The translations under genes and the position numbers were made by a program. This document shows positions 12,408-24,317 of a stretch of 64,000 nt of DNA, in pieces. Each line of letters begins with the position of its first letter. Positions within the stretch are counted from its first letter, which is position 1. Origin of the DNA: Ananas comosus (lineage: Eukaryota > Streptophyta > Magnoliopsida > Poales > Bromeliaceae). The stretch is taken from NCBI RefSeq assembly GCF_001540865.1, contig NC_033628.1, positions 2,889,449 to 2,953,448 on the forward strand, given 5' to 3'. Below the pieces are notes generated by a model. That model saw only the letters and a program-made list of their open reading frames with translations. It did not search any database and was not told the origin of the DNA.

Positions 12408-14121
12408 ATGCCGATCTCTCGGATCGCAATCGGGAGCTACGATGAGGCGTACCACCCGGGCGCCCTCAAGGCGGCGCTCGCCGAGTTCATCTCCACCCTC
12501 ATCTTCGTCTTCGCCGGCCAGGGCTCCGGCATGGCCTTCAGTACGTCCCCATCCTCCTCCTGCTCCTTAACTAATTCGTACTACTTATTTTCTATTATTA
12601 CTGATGTGCTGATTTATACTGTAAACACGCTTACTTGCATGTCGACATATGTATACCGCCATGACCAAGCAGCAGCGTGCAAACCCATATTTTTGGGGTA
12701 TATATATAAATAGCAGTTTTTACAGTAGTTATATAAAGCCAAGCATGAAGCTCCTAAATTAGTTAAACGTGTAATTATAACTTGGTGTGACTCTCAAGCG
12801 AAGCGTGTGCTAACTCTTTTTTAAAAAACTTATTGTTATTTTTAAAATTATGTAAAAATCATTAATTTTGGTTATTTATTTATTTATTTATTTTTGGTGA
12901 GATATATATATACAAGTAGCTAGCTTAATAATTTGTTCGCTTGTTCTTCATGTAAGCCCATTTTCTTTTTTTTCGTTTTTGTTTTTCATTTTTTTGTTTT
13001 TTTTTTTTTTTGTCGGTACGTTTTGCGGAGCTAGTGACTGGCTGAAGTGTTAACAGGCACTCTATATATGTTGGAATCTAGTGTGCCTACGTCATTTTCC
13101 CTTGAGAAATTTCACAAATTTTAACAATAAGAAAAATAAAAAAGATTGTTGAAAAATACATTATTCTTCATATTTGGATGAATCCCAAAGATTTACAATA
13201 TATATATATATATATATATAATATAATAAAATTAGTACATATAGCAGTTGCTTAAATATAAAAAAATAAAAAAATTGTCTTGAGGTCCGTGTACAACGTT
13301 TTTTTTTTTTTTTTCAAAAATAAGTAGCATACTATTTATTTTATTTAGAAATTTCTAAATTTTAGCTGAAAATGTGAATCAATTAGGATTCGAACTTGAG
13401 ATCTCAGTACCGACCATAACCTTTTTGCCACTTGCTCTAGGCACGGTCGGTATGGTAGTTGTTTCATATAATTTAACGGGTATTCTGATGGGCGGCTGCA
13501 GGCAAACTAACGGGCGGGGGTGCGACGACGCCGGCGGGGCTGATCGCGGCGGCGATCGCGCACGGGTTCGGGCTGTTCGTGGCGGTGTCGGTGGGCGCGA
13601 ACATCTCGGGCGGGCACGTGAACCCGGCGGTGACGTTCGGGGCGTTCGTGGGGGGGAACATCACGCTGCTGCGCGGCGTGCTGTACTGGATCGCGCAGCT
13701 GCTGGGGTCGACGGTGGCCTGCCTGCTGCTGCGCTTCTCGACGGGCGGGCTGGCCACGGGGACCTTCGGGCTGTCGGGCGTGGGCGCGGGGGAGGCGCTG
13801 GTGATGGAGATCGTCATGACCTTCGGCCTCGTCTACACCGTCTACGCCACGGCCATCGACCCCAAGCGGGGCAGCCTCGGCACCATCGCCCCGATCGCCA
13901 TCGGCTTCATAGTCGGCGCCAACATCCTCCTGGGCGGCGCCTTCACGGGGGCGTCCATGAACCCGGCCGTGTCCTTCGGGCCCGCGCTCGTCAGCTGGTC
14001 CTGGGCCTACCAGTGGGTCTACTGGGTCGGCCCGCTCATTGGCGGCGCCATCGCCGCCATCGTCTACGACGTCTTCTTCATCACCCCCAACTACGAGCAG
14101 ATCCCCCCGCCCGACTACTGA
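12408..14121 (+). CDS. TIP1: TIP1-type tonoplast intrinsic protein (aquaporin), two exons
   Basis: Exons 12408-12540 and 13502-14121 join in frame across a GT-AG intron (codon 45 is split) to give 250 aa ending in PPPDY. Two NPA motifs are visible, HVNPAV (Asn85) and SMNPAV (Asn198), the hallmark of major intrinsic proteins. Aligned on known TIPs, the aromatic/arginine filter is His65, Ile186, Ala195 and Val201, the set described for the TIP1 group, with Val instead of the Arg of most water-only aquaporins. The conserved Cys118 is present. The family forms vacuolar-membrane tetramers that pass water and often urea, ammonia or peroxide. The start ATG follows a TATA box by about 145 bp and begins the family's usual MPISRIAIG. 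Length is normal and all motifs are intact, so it should be functional. The coding part is far more GC-rich than the other two genes. A SINE sits in the intron. The exact TIP1 paralogue cannot be named. Confidence 0.97.
13299..13453 (-). mobile_element. tRNA-derived SINE, copy 2, in the TIP1 intron
   Basis: Minus strand: A box TAGAGCAAGTGG, B box GTTCGAATCC, A tail (the T-run from 13299). It ends about 48 bases before the exon-2 acceptor at 13501. No TSD recognised. Confidence 0.8.
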
Positions 14122-14516
14122 TCATCGATCATCACCCCACAGCCCCCAGCCAAGCCGCCTCCTTTCCATGCATAAAATTCTCGATCCTTGCATGCAGTAC
14201 TCGTCGTTAATTTCCTGTTTTTTCTTAATGAATCTATCTCGTGCATGGTTTAATTCTGTTGTTCGATCGGTGGTGGTGGTGTATTGATTTCGAGTCTTTC
14301 TTTCTCAGTCATCTTCTTTTATTTCCGATCGATCATTCGTGGTCGTCGTCGATGTCGTCTACTCCTGCTCTTTGTTCATAATGCTGAGTTGAGTTTCTGC
14401 TGCTGCTTCTGTTGAACCTTGGAAAAAAGAGCTTTAAAAAAAAAGAGTTTTTTTTCTCACTCTCTCTCTCTCTCTCTCTCCTCTGTTTTTTCTTTTTTTT
14501 TTCCCCATTGAGTATC

Positions 14517-14517
<1 letters not shown>
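14122..14517 (+). other. 3' flank of TIP1
   Basis: Non-coding sequence after the stop codon, likely the 3' UTR for the first 150-250 bases (AATGAA at about 14227 could serve as a weak polyadenylation signal). It then runs into a TC microsatellite (about 14460-14480). No further gene is seen. Confidence 0.4.
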
Positions 14518-14558
<41 letters not shown>

Positions 14559-14560
14559 GG
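14518..14560. repeat. Palindromic TAA/TTA microsatellite
   Basis: A run of TAA units is followed directly by a run of TTA units, so it can fold into a hairpin. Confidence 0.85.
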
Positions 14561-15152
14561 TTAAATTAAAGAAAAATTTATTATAAATATTTAATTTTTT
14601 TATTTTTTTATTCTAATTTTTAAAAATTTATATTCTACCTCTCAACATTTCAAGTTATTGTCCTTCAAAATAATAAAAATATATAAAAAATTACTTTTTT
14701 ATATAAAAAAAGATTATTTGATTATTTTGACCTCTCTGTTTTAACATCGTAAAAATATTTTTAAAATTTTTAAAAAATAAAATATAAATTTTTAAAAAAT
14801 AAAAAAATAAAAAAATAAATATTTATAAGAATTTTTTTTTATAATTTAATCTTATTATCATTATTGAAAGGAAACCATATTTGGTTATTATTATTATTTA
14901 GAGCATTGCTAGATCTATTACAGCTAGTCCATCTCAGGACTAGTTTTGTTTTTTACACTTTTTTTTGTCAGGTTAAATGCATACACCCCCAAAACTTTAG
15001 CCCCTTTGGAAACTGATTTTTTTGAACTTTTTTCTATTTGATTTACACTCACACAATTTATAATTTTAAATAAGTTTGAAATTATGCATTAGAATAGCAC
15101 TATTCCATCAAAATGGTGGAATAGCAAATTTCTCGCTATTTCGAAATAACCA

Positions 15153-15950
15153 TGTTGATACCAAAAAATTAACACACGCCGACCTAACCCACGTATGAGT
15201 CAAATAAATAAGGACACGTGGTGCATCAGGAGTCGACAATAAGGCGCCTGAAGGTCAAGAGCATTTAGACGGGAACGGTCGAGAAATGAGGTGTAACTTC
15301 CATGAGAAGTGGGGTGTAACTTCTAAGATCATGTCTACACCACTTCCCCCACTACTAAAAACCGACCAATAATGTGGGCTGAGAAGACATCACTATAAAT
15401 AGTAACTTCAAAGACTGTAATATGGGTCTTTCTCCCCCTTGAACGGGAAGACTACCGCATTTTCAATACTTTTCTTTCCTACACTTATCGTTTTCTAGGA
15501 GTAGTTTACATGTAATTATTTTTATCCGCATTTACTGCTTTTATAGGAGTAGTTTTAAAGTTAGATCTCTGGAGTTTGTATACCCCACAGGCACACTCTG
15601 TTGTAATCTAGATTTTCAGAGTCTGTATGCCTTTCAGGCACACTCTGCTTTATTAATATATAAAGACATTCGGCTCTTTCAACGGATCAGTCACTGTGTA
15701 TTCCATATATTCAGCTCATCAGCCGACCCAAAATCTTGTGCATTCTGTACATTCGGCTCTTCTAGCCGAACCGAGTCTATAGTAAAGGTCTTCGAACTCG
15801 GCTGATCCGATCCCTCGTCAGCCGAATCGCTTGATCCAGTCAAAGGGCGCAAACTTCGAGGGTCACCATCCGAAGCCGTTTTTCATCCTGACACGCTCCC
15901 CGATGAGGATCTTTGACCGAATAAAGAGTTAGAGAATTCGGCTAGCAACA
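15153..15950 (+). mobile_element. Solo LTR, family L2
   Basis: Inverted end motif TGTTG...CAACA, 798 bp, flanked by AACCA (15148-15152) and AACCG (15951-15955), a TSD with one change that a CpG transition would explain. A TATA-like CTATAAATAG at about 15393 fits an LTR promoter. It splits a palindromic DNA element whose arms lie at about 14970-15152 and 15951 onwards. Confidence 0.8.
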
Positions 15951-16139
15951 AACCGGGAATAGCAAGATTTGATCGGAATAAAATATTCCTGCCAAATTTC
16001 ATCCTGTTTGGCGGAATAGCGGGAATAACTTTTGTTATCCCCGCTTATCCTCCGAACCAAACGGGGCCTTAGAGATTCTATTACAACCAAATACTCGCAA
16101 GAGATGCATGTTCTTAAGAATTATTTTATAAAAAAGAAA

Positions 16140-16785
16140 AGCTAAATTACAAAAAATCCTCCTGTAATAACCCGCTTTTTCACTTTTCCCCCCTGACATT
16201 TAAAAACCTACACTTTGCCCCCCTGTAAAATGAAAAATGTTCACAGGGGAGTTACGGTGTGTAAAATGACCATTTTGGCCCTCGCCATTGTCGTCTTCTT
16301 CCCCATCTTCCTCAGCCGCCCCTTCGTTTGGCCGCGATTCCCACCTCAATCGGCCGCGATTTCTCTCCATTTTCTTCTCCACCTGCTCCCCTTCTCCTCC
16401 TGCACCCTCGCCGCCCTCGATTTCGCCGACATTAGGAGAAAACCGAGGTGGGCGACGGTAGGAGAAGGGCAAAGAAGGCGAAGGCGAGGCGGCAGAGGAT
16501 GGCGAAGGGGATGTGGGTGAGGGCGAGGCAGTGGAGGACGGCGAGGCGGCTAGGCGGCGAGGCGGCGAGGCGGCGGCGAGGTCGCGAGCCGGAGGGAGGC
16601 GAAGCAACAGGGAGATGGTGGAGGAGTATTTTCAGCATAAAAATATATTTTTTAACGTAACCCTAATGGTAGGGGGTGAAGTGCACATTTTTTATTTTAC
16701 AGGGGGGCCAAGTGTAGGTTTTTAAATGTCAGGGAGGAAAAGTGAAAAAACGAGTTATTATAAGGGGGTTTTCTGTAATTTAGCC
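16140..16785. mobile_element. Mutator-like element with a GC-rich, possibly captured core
   Basis: Perfect 9-bp TSD (AAAAAGAAA, 16131-16139 and 16786-16794). TIRs of about 100 bp start GCTAAATTACA and share TTTTTCACTTTTCC and TTAAAAACCTACACTT. The core (about 16265-16615) is GC-rich (CCGCC, GGCGAGGCGGC), quite unlike the AT-rich ends, which suggests a Pack-MULE-style capture. No parent gene is recognised. Confidence 0.88.
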
Positions 16786-17459
16786 AAAAAGAAATGATAT
16801 TCATCTCTCGTAAGCGTTAGATATATTCCAACAAAAATTACAAAATTACTTAAGAAAGATCTAATTCAGATATCTAAATCAAAAGATCTAGAAAAAGTGT
16901 AAATCAAAAAAATGTAAATCAAATAAAAAAAATTTAGAGGATCAATTTCGAAGCAGGTTAAAGTTAAGGAGTGTCTATACATTATAATCTTATTAAGGGA
17001 TAATATCTATCTAATATACTTTTCGAAACTTTAAAAATATTTAATATATTCCTAGTTGATCAAAATACTCTTATTAATTTTAAAAATTTTCTCCAAATAT
17101 CTTCAAACTCTTAGAGTTTACTACTTGAATTTGATGTTTGCACAAATTTCATCAAATTTTAGATTTATTTTATTAAGTAAGATCCATAAAATTTCATCAA
17201 TTTTTCTTAGAATTTAATGTTTGCACACATTTTTAATGTTTTCACACATTTTTCTTTACATGTTTCTGCCTCATTTTCATTACCGTCAATTTTTTTTTGA
17301 AAAAAATGATAAAATTAATAACAACAAAAAAAAAGAGAAACTACTACAGCTCCTTAAAGTGGCCGACCAACACTCGAGTTATAATTAGTAAAGATATTCG
17401 TACATATTGACTTGTTCAACTCTGTCCTATTTTTAATTTGATGAACTACACCTAATGAA

Positions 17460-17486
17460 TGAGGACACTTTTTTTTTGTTTTTGTT

Positions 17487-17518
<32 letters not shown>

Positions 17519-19830
17519 TTGACACATGGGGACACAAATAGAGCTAAAGGTGTCCGGAGTGTACTAGCAAATAAAAAGGTAAAAATTTAATAGGGATATT
17601 AAATTTTCTTTATTTAAATGTTTGTATTATTACCCTAATTAATCATTAAAAAAAAACTAATATAAGGACGCTTTTTAGACCACGTAATATAACAAATATT
17701 GACGCTTCAAAAAGCGTCGTCATATAAACCCTCCATTATATCAAATAATTTATTAAATAATAAATTTTACTATTATTTTTAGTTTTTCGACGTTTTAAAG
17801 CGTCAGAATTTTTAAAAATTCTGACATTTCACGGTATCAAAATATATTTTATTGGCGCTTTGTAGTAACCCTGGAATTCAGCATTTGAGACTTGTCGACA
17901 GCTTTGGAGAGTGTCGAGACAAGTCCGAGTACTATTGGTACGAAATAGACGCAAACTGGACTCAGCGGGACGCGAGAGTAGGAAGTTAGCATTGTAATCT
18001 GCAAATCGCAGATTTTCAGCAATTGGTACCGGTACCACACAGGGGCGTATCGGTACCCAGTGCATTTTTCTGCACAGACTGCTCTCAGGTCGGCTATTCT
18101 ACTGCGTGGTACCGGTACAGCATTGGTTTGGTACCAGTACACCAGGGTAAGTGAGGGGCTGTTTGTTCTTTTGGCTGCCTCGTTGTTCTCATCCTTACCT
18201 ACTTCCTTATATATATGTGGGAGAGCTGAGAGGAAAGTTTCTTGCTGTTCTTCTTCTCCTCTCTCTCTCTAGCTTGGACCGTACGTGGAGAAGCTCTCGG
18301 GTTGAGTCGGATTGACGCCGACGTCGCGCCGCGGTGCCGTTCGAGCGTGCGTTCGTCGTGGTAGGGGAGGCCGGGCGAGCGTGTGGTTCCGCTTCTGTTG
18401 ACTTCTCGCCGTAGTTAGACGCACTTTCGAGGTGGGTCAAAATGATGCTTACCGAATTCTACGGGTTTCCTTCTAATTCTATATATGTCGACAGCATGTG
18501 TTTTTAGCTTTGTTTAGTACATGGTTTAGCTCGATTTTCGGAACTGCATGCTTTTAAATGTGAATTGGAGCTTAGAAAAATTAGCTAAATTATACATGTT
18601 GGACTTGAATTTGACTTTGCAGAAAACTGACGTTTCTACACCGTCATTTGATCAAACTACCAGATTCAGCTCTATGAGCCGTAGCTTGTTTGTATCGCCG
18701 CAGTTTGTGGGCGGTGGATATCCAGAATAGTGTAGAATAATATTACGCTCGTGCTGGGATGCCGAGCTTAGTTTTACAGTATTGTTTAGACTGTTCCAGA
18801 TTGTCGGGTGTCGTTGGGGTTGATGGTGGACCCAGATCGCTGTTTTTGCATCAGATTGTGGCGAGGGCACGTGTGTTTTGGTTGTTAGACCCTGTTATTT
18901 GACTATAGCCTGTGAGAGAAGGATTGAGCTCGACAGAGACACGCTTGCATACTCTGTTGGGTAGCGCCCACGAGTGCCACTCCAGAATCGGGCTTTGTGC
19001 GTTTGCGTTGGTGTCGTTGTGTCCTGATTGGACTTGATCTCCATTGACGACCTGGTTGGTGTCAGATAGTGTAACTTCGACAGGTGGGACGGGTGTGTTC
19101 ATAGTCCCTAGTGAGATTGGGTTAGGATTTACATTTTCTACAGATTGTTGTGTTAGAGTATGATAATATAGTGGCATTTAGCTGTAGATTTGTTTCAACT
19201 TTTCTTACTATCCCTGCTTACTTTTGTAGAGTTAGTGGGTGAACCGTTGAGATCGGTAGCGGTACCCACTGAGGACTACTTTTTTTTGCAGTAGTTCTCA
19301 CATCCAGTTGTTGAAATCTTTTGTAGAGCCTTCTTCTTCGGCTGCTGCTGCTGCTGCTGAGTCTGATCGTGGAAAGGGTGTTGCGAGTTAGAGCCCTTCC
19401 TAACGAGTTGCTGAGCTAGAGAAGTACCAGTTACAGATAGTTGTAGTTTTTGAGTTTTTACACATACTGTGTTGTATCTCGCTGGAGCGAGCTTTTTGTA
19501 CACCTGGATTCGATGTATGTATAGTGAACTTTTGTTTTATTTTTATTCTCTTTTAGCAGCCTATACTACTGGTTGTAGTATTGTATGATTACAGATACAG
19601 CTATCGCTTCGTATACAGGAAAAATTCCTTTGTATACGGTGAATTTGTCAGCGTGCCCGGAGAAACGAGTAATCCGGGGCGTAACACGCTTGGTATAAGT
19701 GTCGGTTTATACGTGACGACTCTTAATTTGCTGACGCTTTCAAAAGTGATTGTAGATTATATTGGGATATTTTTAACCATTGTTAAATATTAAAAAAAAT
19801 GTGTCCTTAAATGTAATTATATTTTTGTAG
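17460..19830. mobile_element. DNA-transposon remnant with GACGCTT repeats, split by a solo LTR
   Basis: Both flanks of the LTR at 17861-19686 share motifs such as GACGCTT, AAAGCGTC and AAGGACAC/GTGTCC, and the right flank ends TTTTTGTAGTAA, like a CACTA-type end. I read this as one small CACTA-like element broken by the LTR. The left end is not well defined. Confidence 0.5.
17861..19686 (+). mobile_element. Solo LTR, family L1, intact TSD
   Basis: TGTAGTAACCC at the left, GGGGCGTAACA at the right, 1826 bp, with a perfect 5-bp TSD CGCTT (17856-17860 and 19687-19691). There is no internal retrotransposon domain, so it is a solo LTR left by recombination. About 70-80 percent alike by eye to 30268-32220. 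The terminal bases suggest Ty3/gypsy, but this is inference. Confidence 0.88.
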
Positions 19831-19934
19831 TAATTTAGTATAAAATGAATCTAAACATAAATTTATATGAATGTAAAAAGTATGTGAAACTAATTCACCG
19901 ATCGAGAGAGTTTAGGACTGTCTCCTGTAGAATT

Positions 19935-20154
19935 GAGCTAGAATACTTTTAGAATTATCACCCCTTTGGTGCTATTAGGTTTTTAGCCCTTGGATCTACT
20001 CCTTGATTACTAATAACCCTTAAATCAAACACTATTCCACATACCACCACCTACCACCACTTAGCACTCTTATCTCAACCTTACATCCATCCATCTAATG
20101 GCTAAAAACTCAAAAGTACCACCTTTATGGTGCTTTTGAGAGTATTCTAGCTCT
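19935..20154. mobile_element. MITE family B copy
   Basis: Ends GAGCTAGAATACTTTTAG and AGTATTCTAGCTC are inverted; the middle has TTTTTAGCCCTTGGATC, shared in part with the other B copies. Confidence 0.65.
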
Positions 20155-20416
20155 ACTCGTCTCCTGTAACATATTATATAATTTCACTTATATTAACATT
20201 CTCTTTGAACCGAAAAAAAAAAAAAAAATCATTTTGTTCGTTGTTTGGATGTTCCAAAGAGAGAGAGAGAGAGAAAAGAAACCAAAAAAAAAAAAAAAAG
20301 ATAACTGGGTTATCTTCCTTACTTCCTATCCAAAATCAAAAAGAGAATATATATATATAAATATATATATATAAAGAGAGAGAGAGAGAGAGAGAGAGGA
20401 AGAGAGAGAGAGAGGA

Positions 20417-20952
20417 GAGCTAGACTCCTATGCTTTTGAAAAGTACGGAGGCCTCCGTACTTGTAAGTTTTTTCAATGATGGGACCATCTGATTGGCGAT
20501 CGGTTCCGTTAAACATGATCTACGCTATTGGAACTATTTAGAAACAAATTTCAATAATTTTTTGACTTCGTTTGCTAGTGAACGAGTAGCCTCAAATGAA
20601 CGGCTGAAAATAAAAATCTCATAAAAAACAGTGATAAATGACTCAAATTTCAAATCGAAGTAATTGTTCTTGCTCTTGATATTAAGTAGAATTTTCTATT
20701 AAAATTTCATATAATTTGGATATCTTCTACACCGTTGAACTTAAAAACGTGCCACATCGGCCGTTAAAATAGTCATTTTTTGAGACCATGTGATCGCTTG
20801 TAAAATGATGTCGAAAAATTTTGAAATTTGGTTTCTAGATAGTTCCAATAGCATAAATTTTGCCTAACAGAGCCGATCATCGAATTGGATGTCCTATCAT
20901 CGAAAACAACTTATAATACGGAGGCCTCCGTACTTTTGAAAGCACGGGAGAC

Positions 20953-20955
<3 letters not shown>
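20417..20955. mobile_element. MITE family A, copy between GA and TA microsatellites
   Basis: Palindromic arms around GTACGGAGGCCTCCGTAC at the left and ACGGAGGCCTCCGTAC at the right, about 540 bp. The inner part has CGATCGGTTCCGTTAAAC and CGGCTGAAAATAAA. Its right end runs straight into a long TA repeat. Confidence 0.8.

Positions 20956-21025
<70 letters not shown>
20956..21025. repeat. Long TA microsatellite
   Basis: About 70 bases of alternating TA between two MITEs. Similar runs are at 21809-21840, 22093-22112 and about 23096-23162. Confidence 0.9.
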
Positions 21026-21028
<3 letters not shown>

Positions 21029-21254
21029 GGGCTCCTATGCTTTTAAAAGTACCAAGTTATTGGTGCTCGTAAGTTTTTGGCCTTTAGATTAATGCATGTG
21101 CGGTTAGGATGATGTGGGCCCCCTAGGGTTGAGTGGGTGGTTGGTTGAATAGTATAATCTAACGGATAAAAATGATTAAAGGCAGAGATCTAACGGTAAA
21201 AAATTTGCAAGCACCAAATGCTTGGTGCTTTTACAAGCACCATAGCCGGACTCT
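21026..21254. mobile_element. MITE family B copy
   Basis: TTGGGCTCCTATGCTTTTAA at the left and GTGCTTTTACAAGCACCATA at the right, with GGGTTGAGTGGGTGGTTGG between, within the TA-rich MITE cluster. Confidence 0.65.
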
Positions 21255-21264
21255 ATATATATAT

Positions 21265-21805
21265 AGAGCTAGGCTCCTACACTTTCGAAAGTACGGGACT
21301 TCCGTACTTGTAAGTTGTTTTCGATGATGGGACATCCAATTTGGCGATCGGTTCCGTTAAACTTGATCTACGCTATTGGAACTATTTAGAAACCAAATTT
21401 TATAATATTTTGACTTCGTTTGTCTAGTGAACGAGTAGCCTCAAAATGAACGGCTGAAAATAAAAATCTCATAAAAAATAGTGATAAAGAACTCAAATTT
21501 TAAATCGTAAGTATTGATCTTGCTACTGATGTTAAGTAGAATTTTCTATTAAATTTTTATGTAATTTGAAAACTTTTACACCGTGAACATAAAAACGTGC
21601 CACATCGGCCGTTAAAATAGTTATTTTGGAGACCTTTTGATCACTTGGTAAATGATGTAAAAAAATTATAAAATTTGGTTTCTAGATATATAGTTACAAT
21701 AGGGTAGATTATACTTAACGGAGCCGATCATCGAATCGGATGTCCTATTATCGAAAACAACTTACAAGCACGAAGGTCTCCATACTTTCGAAAGTACAGA
21801 AGACT

Positions 21806-21808
<3 letters not shown>
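21265..21808. mobile_element. MITE family A, second copy
   Basis: Same arms and length as 20417-20955 (CGGCTGAAAATAAAAATC, CGTGCCACATCGGCC), flanked by TA repeats on both sides. Confidence 0.8.
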
Positions 21809-21840
<32 letters not shown>

Positions 21841-21844
<4 letters not shown>

Positions 21845-22092
21845 TAGGCTGGAATACTATTAATAGTAAAATGCTCTTTTTACTATCAAGTTTTTAACCC
21901 TTGGATGAAAAATTGTAAGGTCAAGATGATATTAGTCGGTTAGAGTTGAGTGGTCCCTTAGGGTTGAGTGGTCCCCACTGGGTTATAGTATTTAATCCAA
22001 TGGTTAGAAATAATGAAAAGAGTTGATCCAAAGGCTAAAAAACTGGTAGCAACAATGAAATTTTGCTACTAATAGTAGCCCAGTCCAACTCT
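21841..22092. mobile_element. MITE family B copy
   Basis: Ends TTAGGCTGGAATACTATTAA and CTACTAATAGTAGCCCAG are inverted. The middle repeats GGGTTGAGTGGTCCC. Confidence 0.68.
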
Positions 22093-22114
22093 ATATATAT
22101 ATATATATATATAA

Positions 22115-22665
22115 TGAGGCTATTATGCTTCTGGAAGCACGGAGCCTTGCCGTCGTTTTCTGGTTGATGTTGCGCTTTTCGAATCGTCGATCGGCTCCGT
22201 GTAAACTTGAATTTAGAGTATTTGAAGTATCGTAAAAATAAATTTTGCAATTTTGCGATATCATATTGCATCAGTGAACTAAGGGGCTCAAAATCAACGG
22301 CTGAAAAAGTAAAAATCTTACAAAACATGATAATATTGACATTAAAATTTTAGATCAAAGATATTGATCTTGTTTATATAGATATAAAGAATTCTATCAA
22401 ACAATTTCACAAGTGATTGATATTTCTAGATCGTTAAACTTGCACAAACGGCTCACAGCACACGGCCATTAAATTATTGATTTTTGAGTCCCTTCGATCA
22501 CATAGGTAAAATGATATCGAAAAATCATAAAATTTATTTTCAGGTATTTTCAAATATTCTAGATCAAGTTTAAACGGAGCCGAATCGACGATTCGAAAGT
22601 CGCAATATCGAAAACGACCTGTGAGTACGAAAGGCTCCGGGTCCAGAAGCATAGTAACATCACTC
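22115..22665. mobile_element. MITE family A, diverged copy
   Basis: Arms GGCTATTATGCTTCTGGAAG and the complement-like TCCAGAAGCATAGTAA, inner CGATCGGCTCCGT and CAACGGCTGAAAAAG shared with the other copies. Confidence 0.72.
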
Positions 22666-23085
22666 CTATAATATATACTAAATACATATATACTATTGTA
22701 TCATCCTATTAAGCTAGAGCATCGACAATGTTGCATAAAATACAGATCACATAATTGCATGCGCGATGATCAATGATTTGTGTCAAGTTATTATTATTTA
22801 TTATTATTATTAATTATTATAATATTTATTATTATTATATATTATTATTTAAAAGTATATTATCTGTTTTGTTTTTATAAAATAAATTTAGTTGATGTTT
22901 TTTTGTTTTTTTGTTAGTGACTTTTCTTAATCCGAGGCAAATTTATGTTATATAATTAACAGATATACTTAATCCAGAAGCAATAAATGATTGTCACGCG
23001 AGTAATAATGAGATAGGAAAGTAAATCAACAATTGAGAGCAATTATTAACTTTCGGAAGTATATAATAAATAAATAATAAAATAA

Positions 23086-23166
<81 letters not shown>

Positions 23167-24317
23167 GAACCATTAACATATATACTTGAATGCAATTATT
23201 ATTAGAATTATTATCAGTTAGTTTTTGACAATATCCATAATCGAACCAAAATCGCCAATTTCAGTTTATTTTGGTTCGATTTTAATTATATATAATTTTA
23301 AAATTTTACAATAAAACGTTTTAATTTATTTTTAAATTGAAAACTTAAAATATCAACTCATAATATATATTTTCATATGCTTTTGTGTGTATATATATAT
23401 ATATGTACGTACCTAATGAGTGTGTGTACTAATATTTAATACAAAGCTATCATTTGATACACCAAGTAATTGAAACCCAAAAATCATCTGATTAATTAAA
23501 AATTAAACAAATTAACTGGTACATCATATATTCAAACTATTTTTAAAAATTCAAGTATTCAAACTTACAAGCAAAATCAAAACCAAACTTAAATTTTAAA
23601 TTTGGTCATTTTAATTTATCTTATAATTCAAATCGAACTGAATCACACCACCACAAACCGATTAATCTACAAATCAAAATATTGCGCGGATATTATTTTA
23701 AAAAATAATCTTTTTGATGTATTTTTTGTTCATTTTTGTTTAAACAATAGGCGTTTAATTTTGCGTGACACATTTTATTTTGGTTTCTTAAACATAATTT
23801 ATACGTTGTAGCAATTTAATGGTTGTAAATTTTGTAATTTTTCTCACAAAAATGAGCTACTGTTGCAGTCGCATTCATGAAAATTTAGTTTTACATCATT
23901 TTCTCAAAATAAAGTTTTAGGATTTAGGAATCTTTCATACAATGAGAGCTATGTTTAGGGAGGGAAAAAAAAGTAACTAATATATATACTCAATTATATC
24001 ATCCTTTAACATCTTATTTGTTATCTTTTTTTCTTTTTTTTTTTGAGGTGAATATTAACTCACTAGAACCTGCTAAATAATTCAAGCATATGTCATAAGA
24101 AAAAAAAAACAAAGTGGTCTCTTTCTTTTAGCTTTCACTTGTGAATCAGGACTTGTCCAACCAACCAAGGGAGAGAGTGATGAGAATTAACCAAACTCTT
24201 GCTTCAATTTACCATTTATTTTGTGATGATTTTATACACTGAAAAAGCCAGAAAAGTATTTACTTTATACCATTCAAATTCTTCATGTTTATGCAAAAAA
24301 AATTTTGTCTAAATTCT
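22666..24317. other. AT-rich intergenic stretch, possible decayed MITE
   Basis: ATTATT and TA microsatellites dominate. Sequences at about 23235-23285 (GAACCAAAATCGCC) and 23590-23640 (CAAATCGAACTGAATC) look like the arms of a decayed inverted-repeat element. No gene. Confidence 0.4.

Larger units (their letters stand above)
14970..16995. mobile_element. Outer palindromic element holding two nested insertions
   Basis: The left end (CACCCCCAAAACTTTAGCCC, TTCTATTTGATTTACACTC) has an inverted partner near 16900-16995 (GTAAATCAAATAAAAAAAAT, GGAGTGTCTATACATT). Between them lie the L2 solo LTR and the 16.1 kb Mutator-like element. The outer limits are approximate. Confidence 0.45.

Noticed and set aside
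11687..12455. Overlapping frames on both strands upstream of TIP1
   Set aside because: They overlap the promoter, A/T runs and the 5' UTR, match no family and are not in agreement with the TATA box and start of TIP1.
13374..14210. A 278-codon frame and a 114-codon minus-strand frame over TIP1
   Set aside because: These are shadow frames of the GC-rich second exon. Only the frame with both NPA motifs matches a family.
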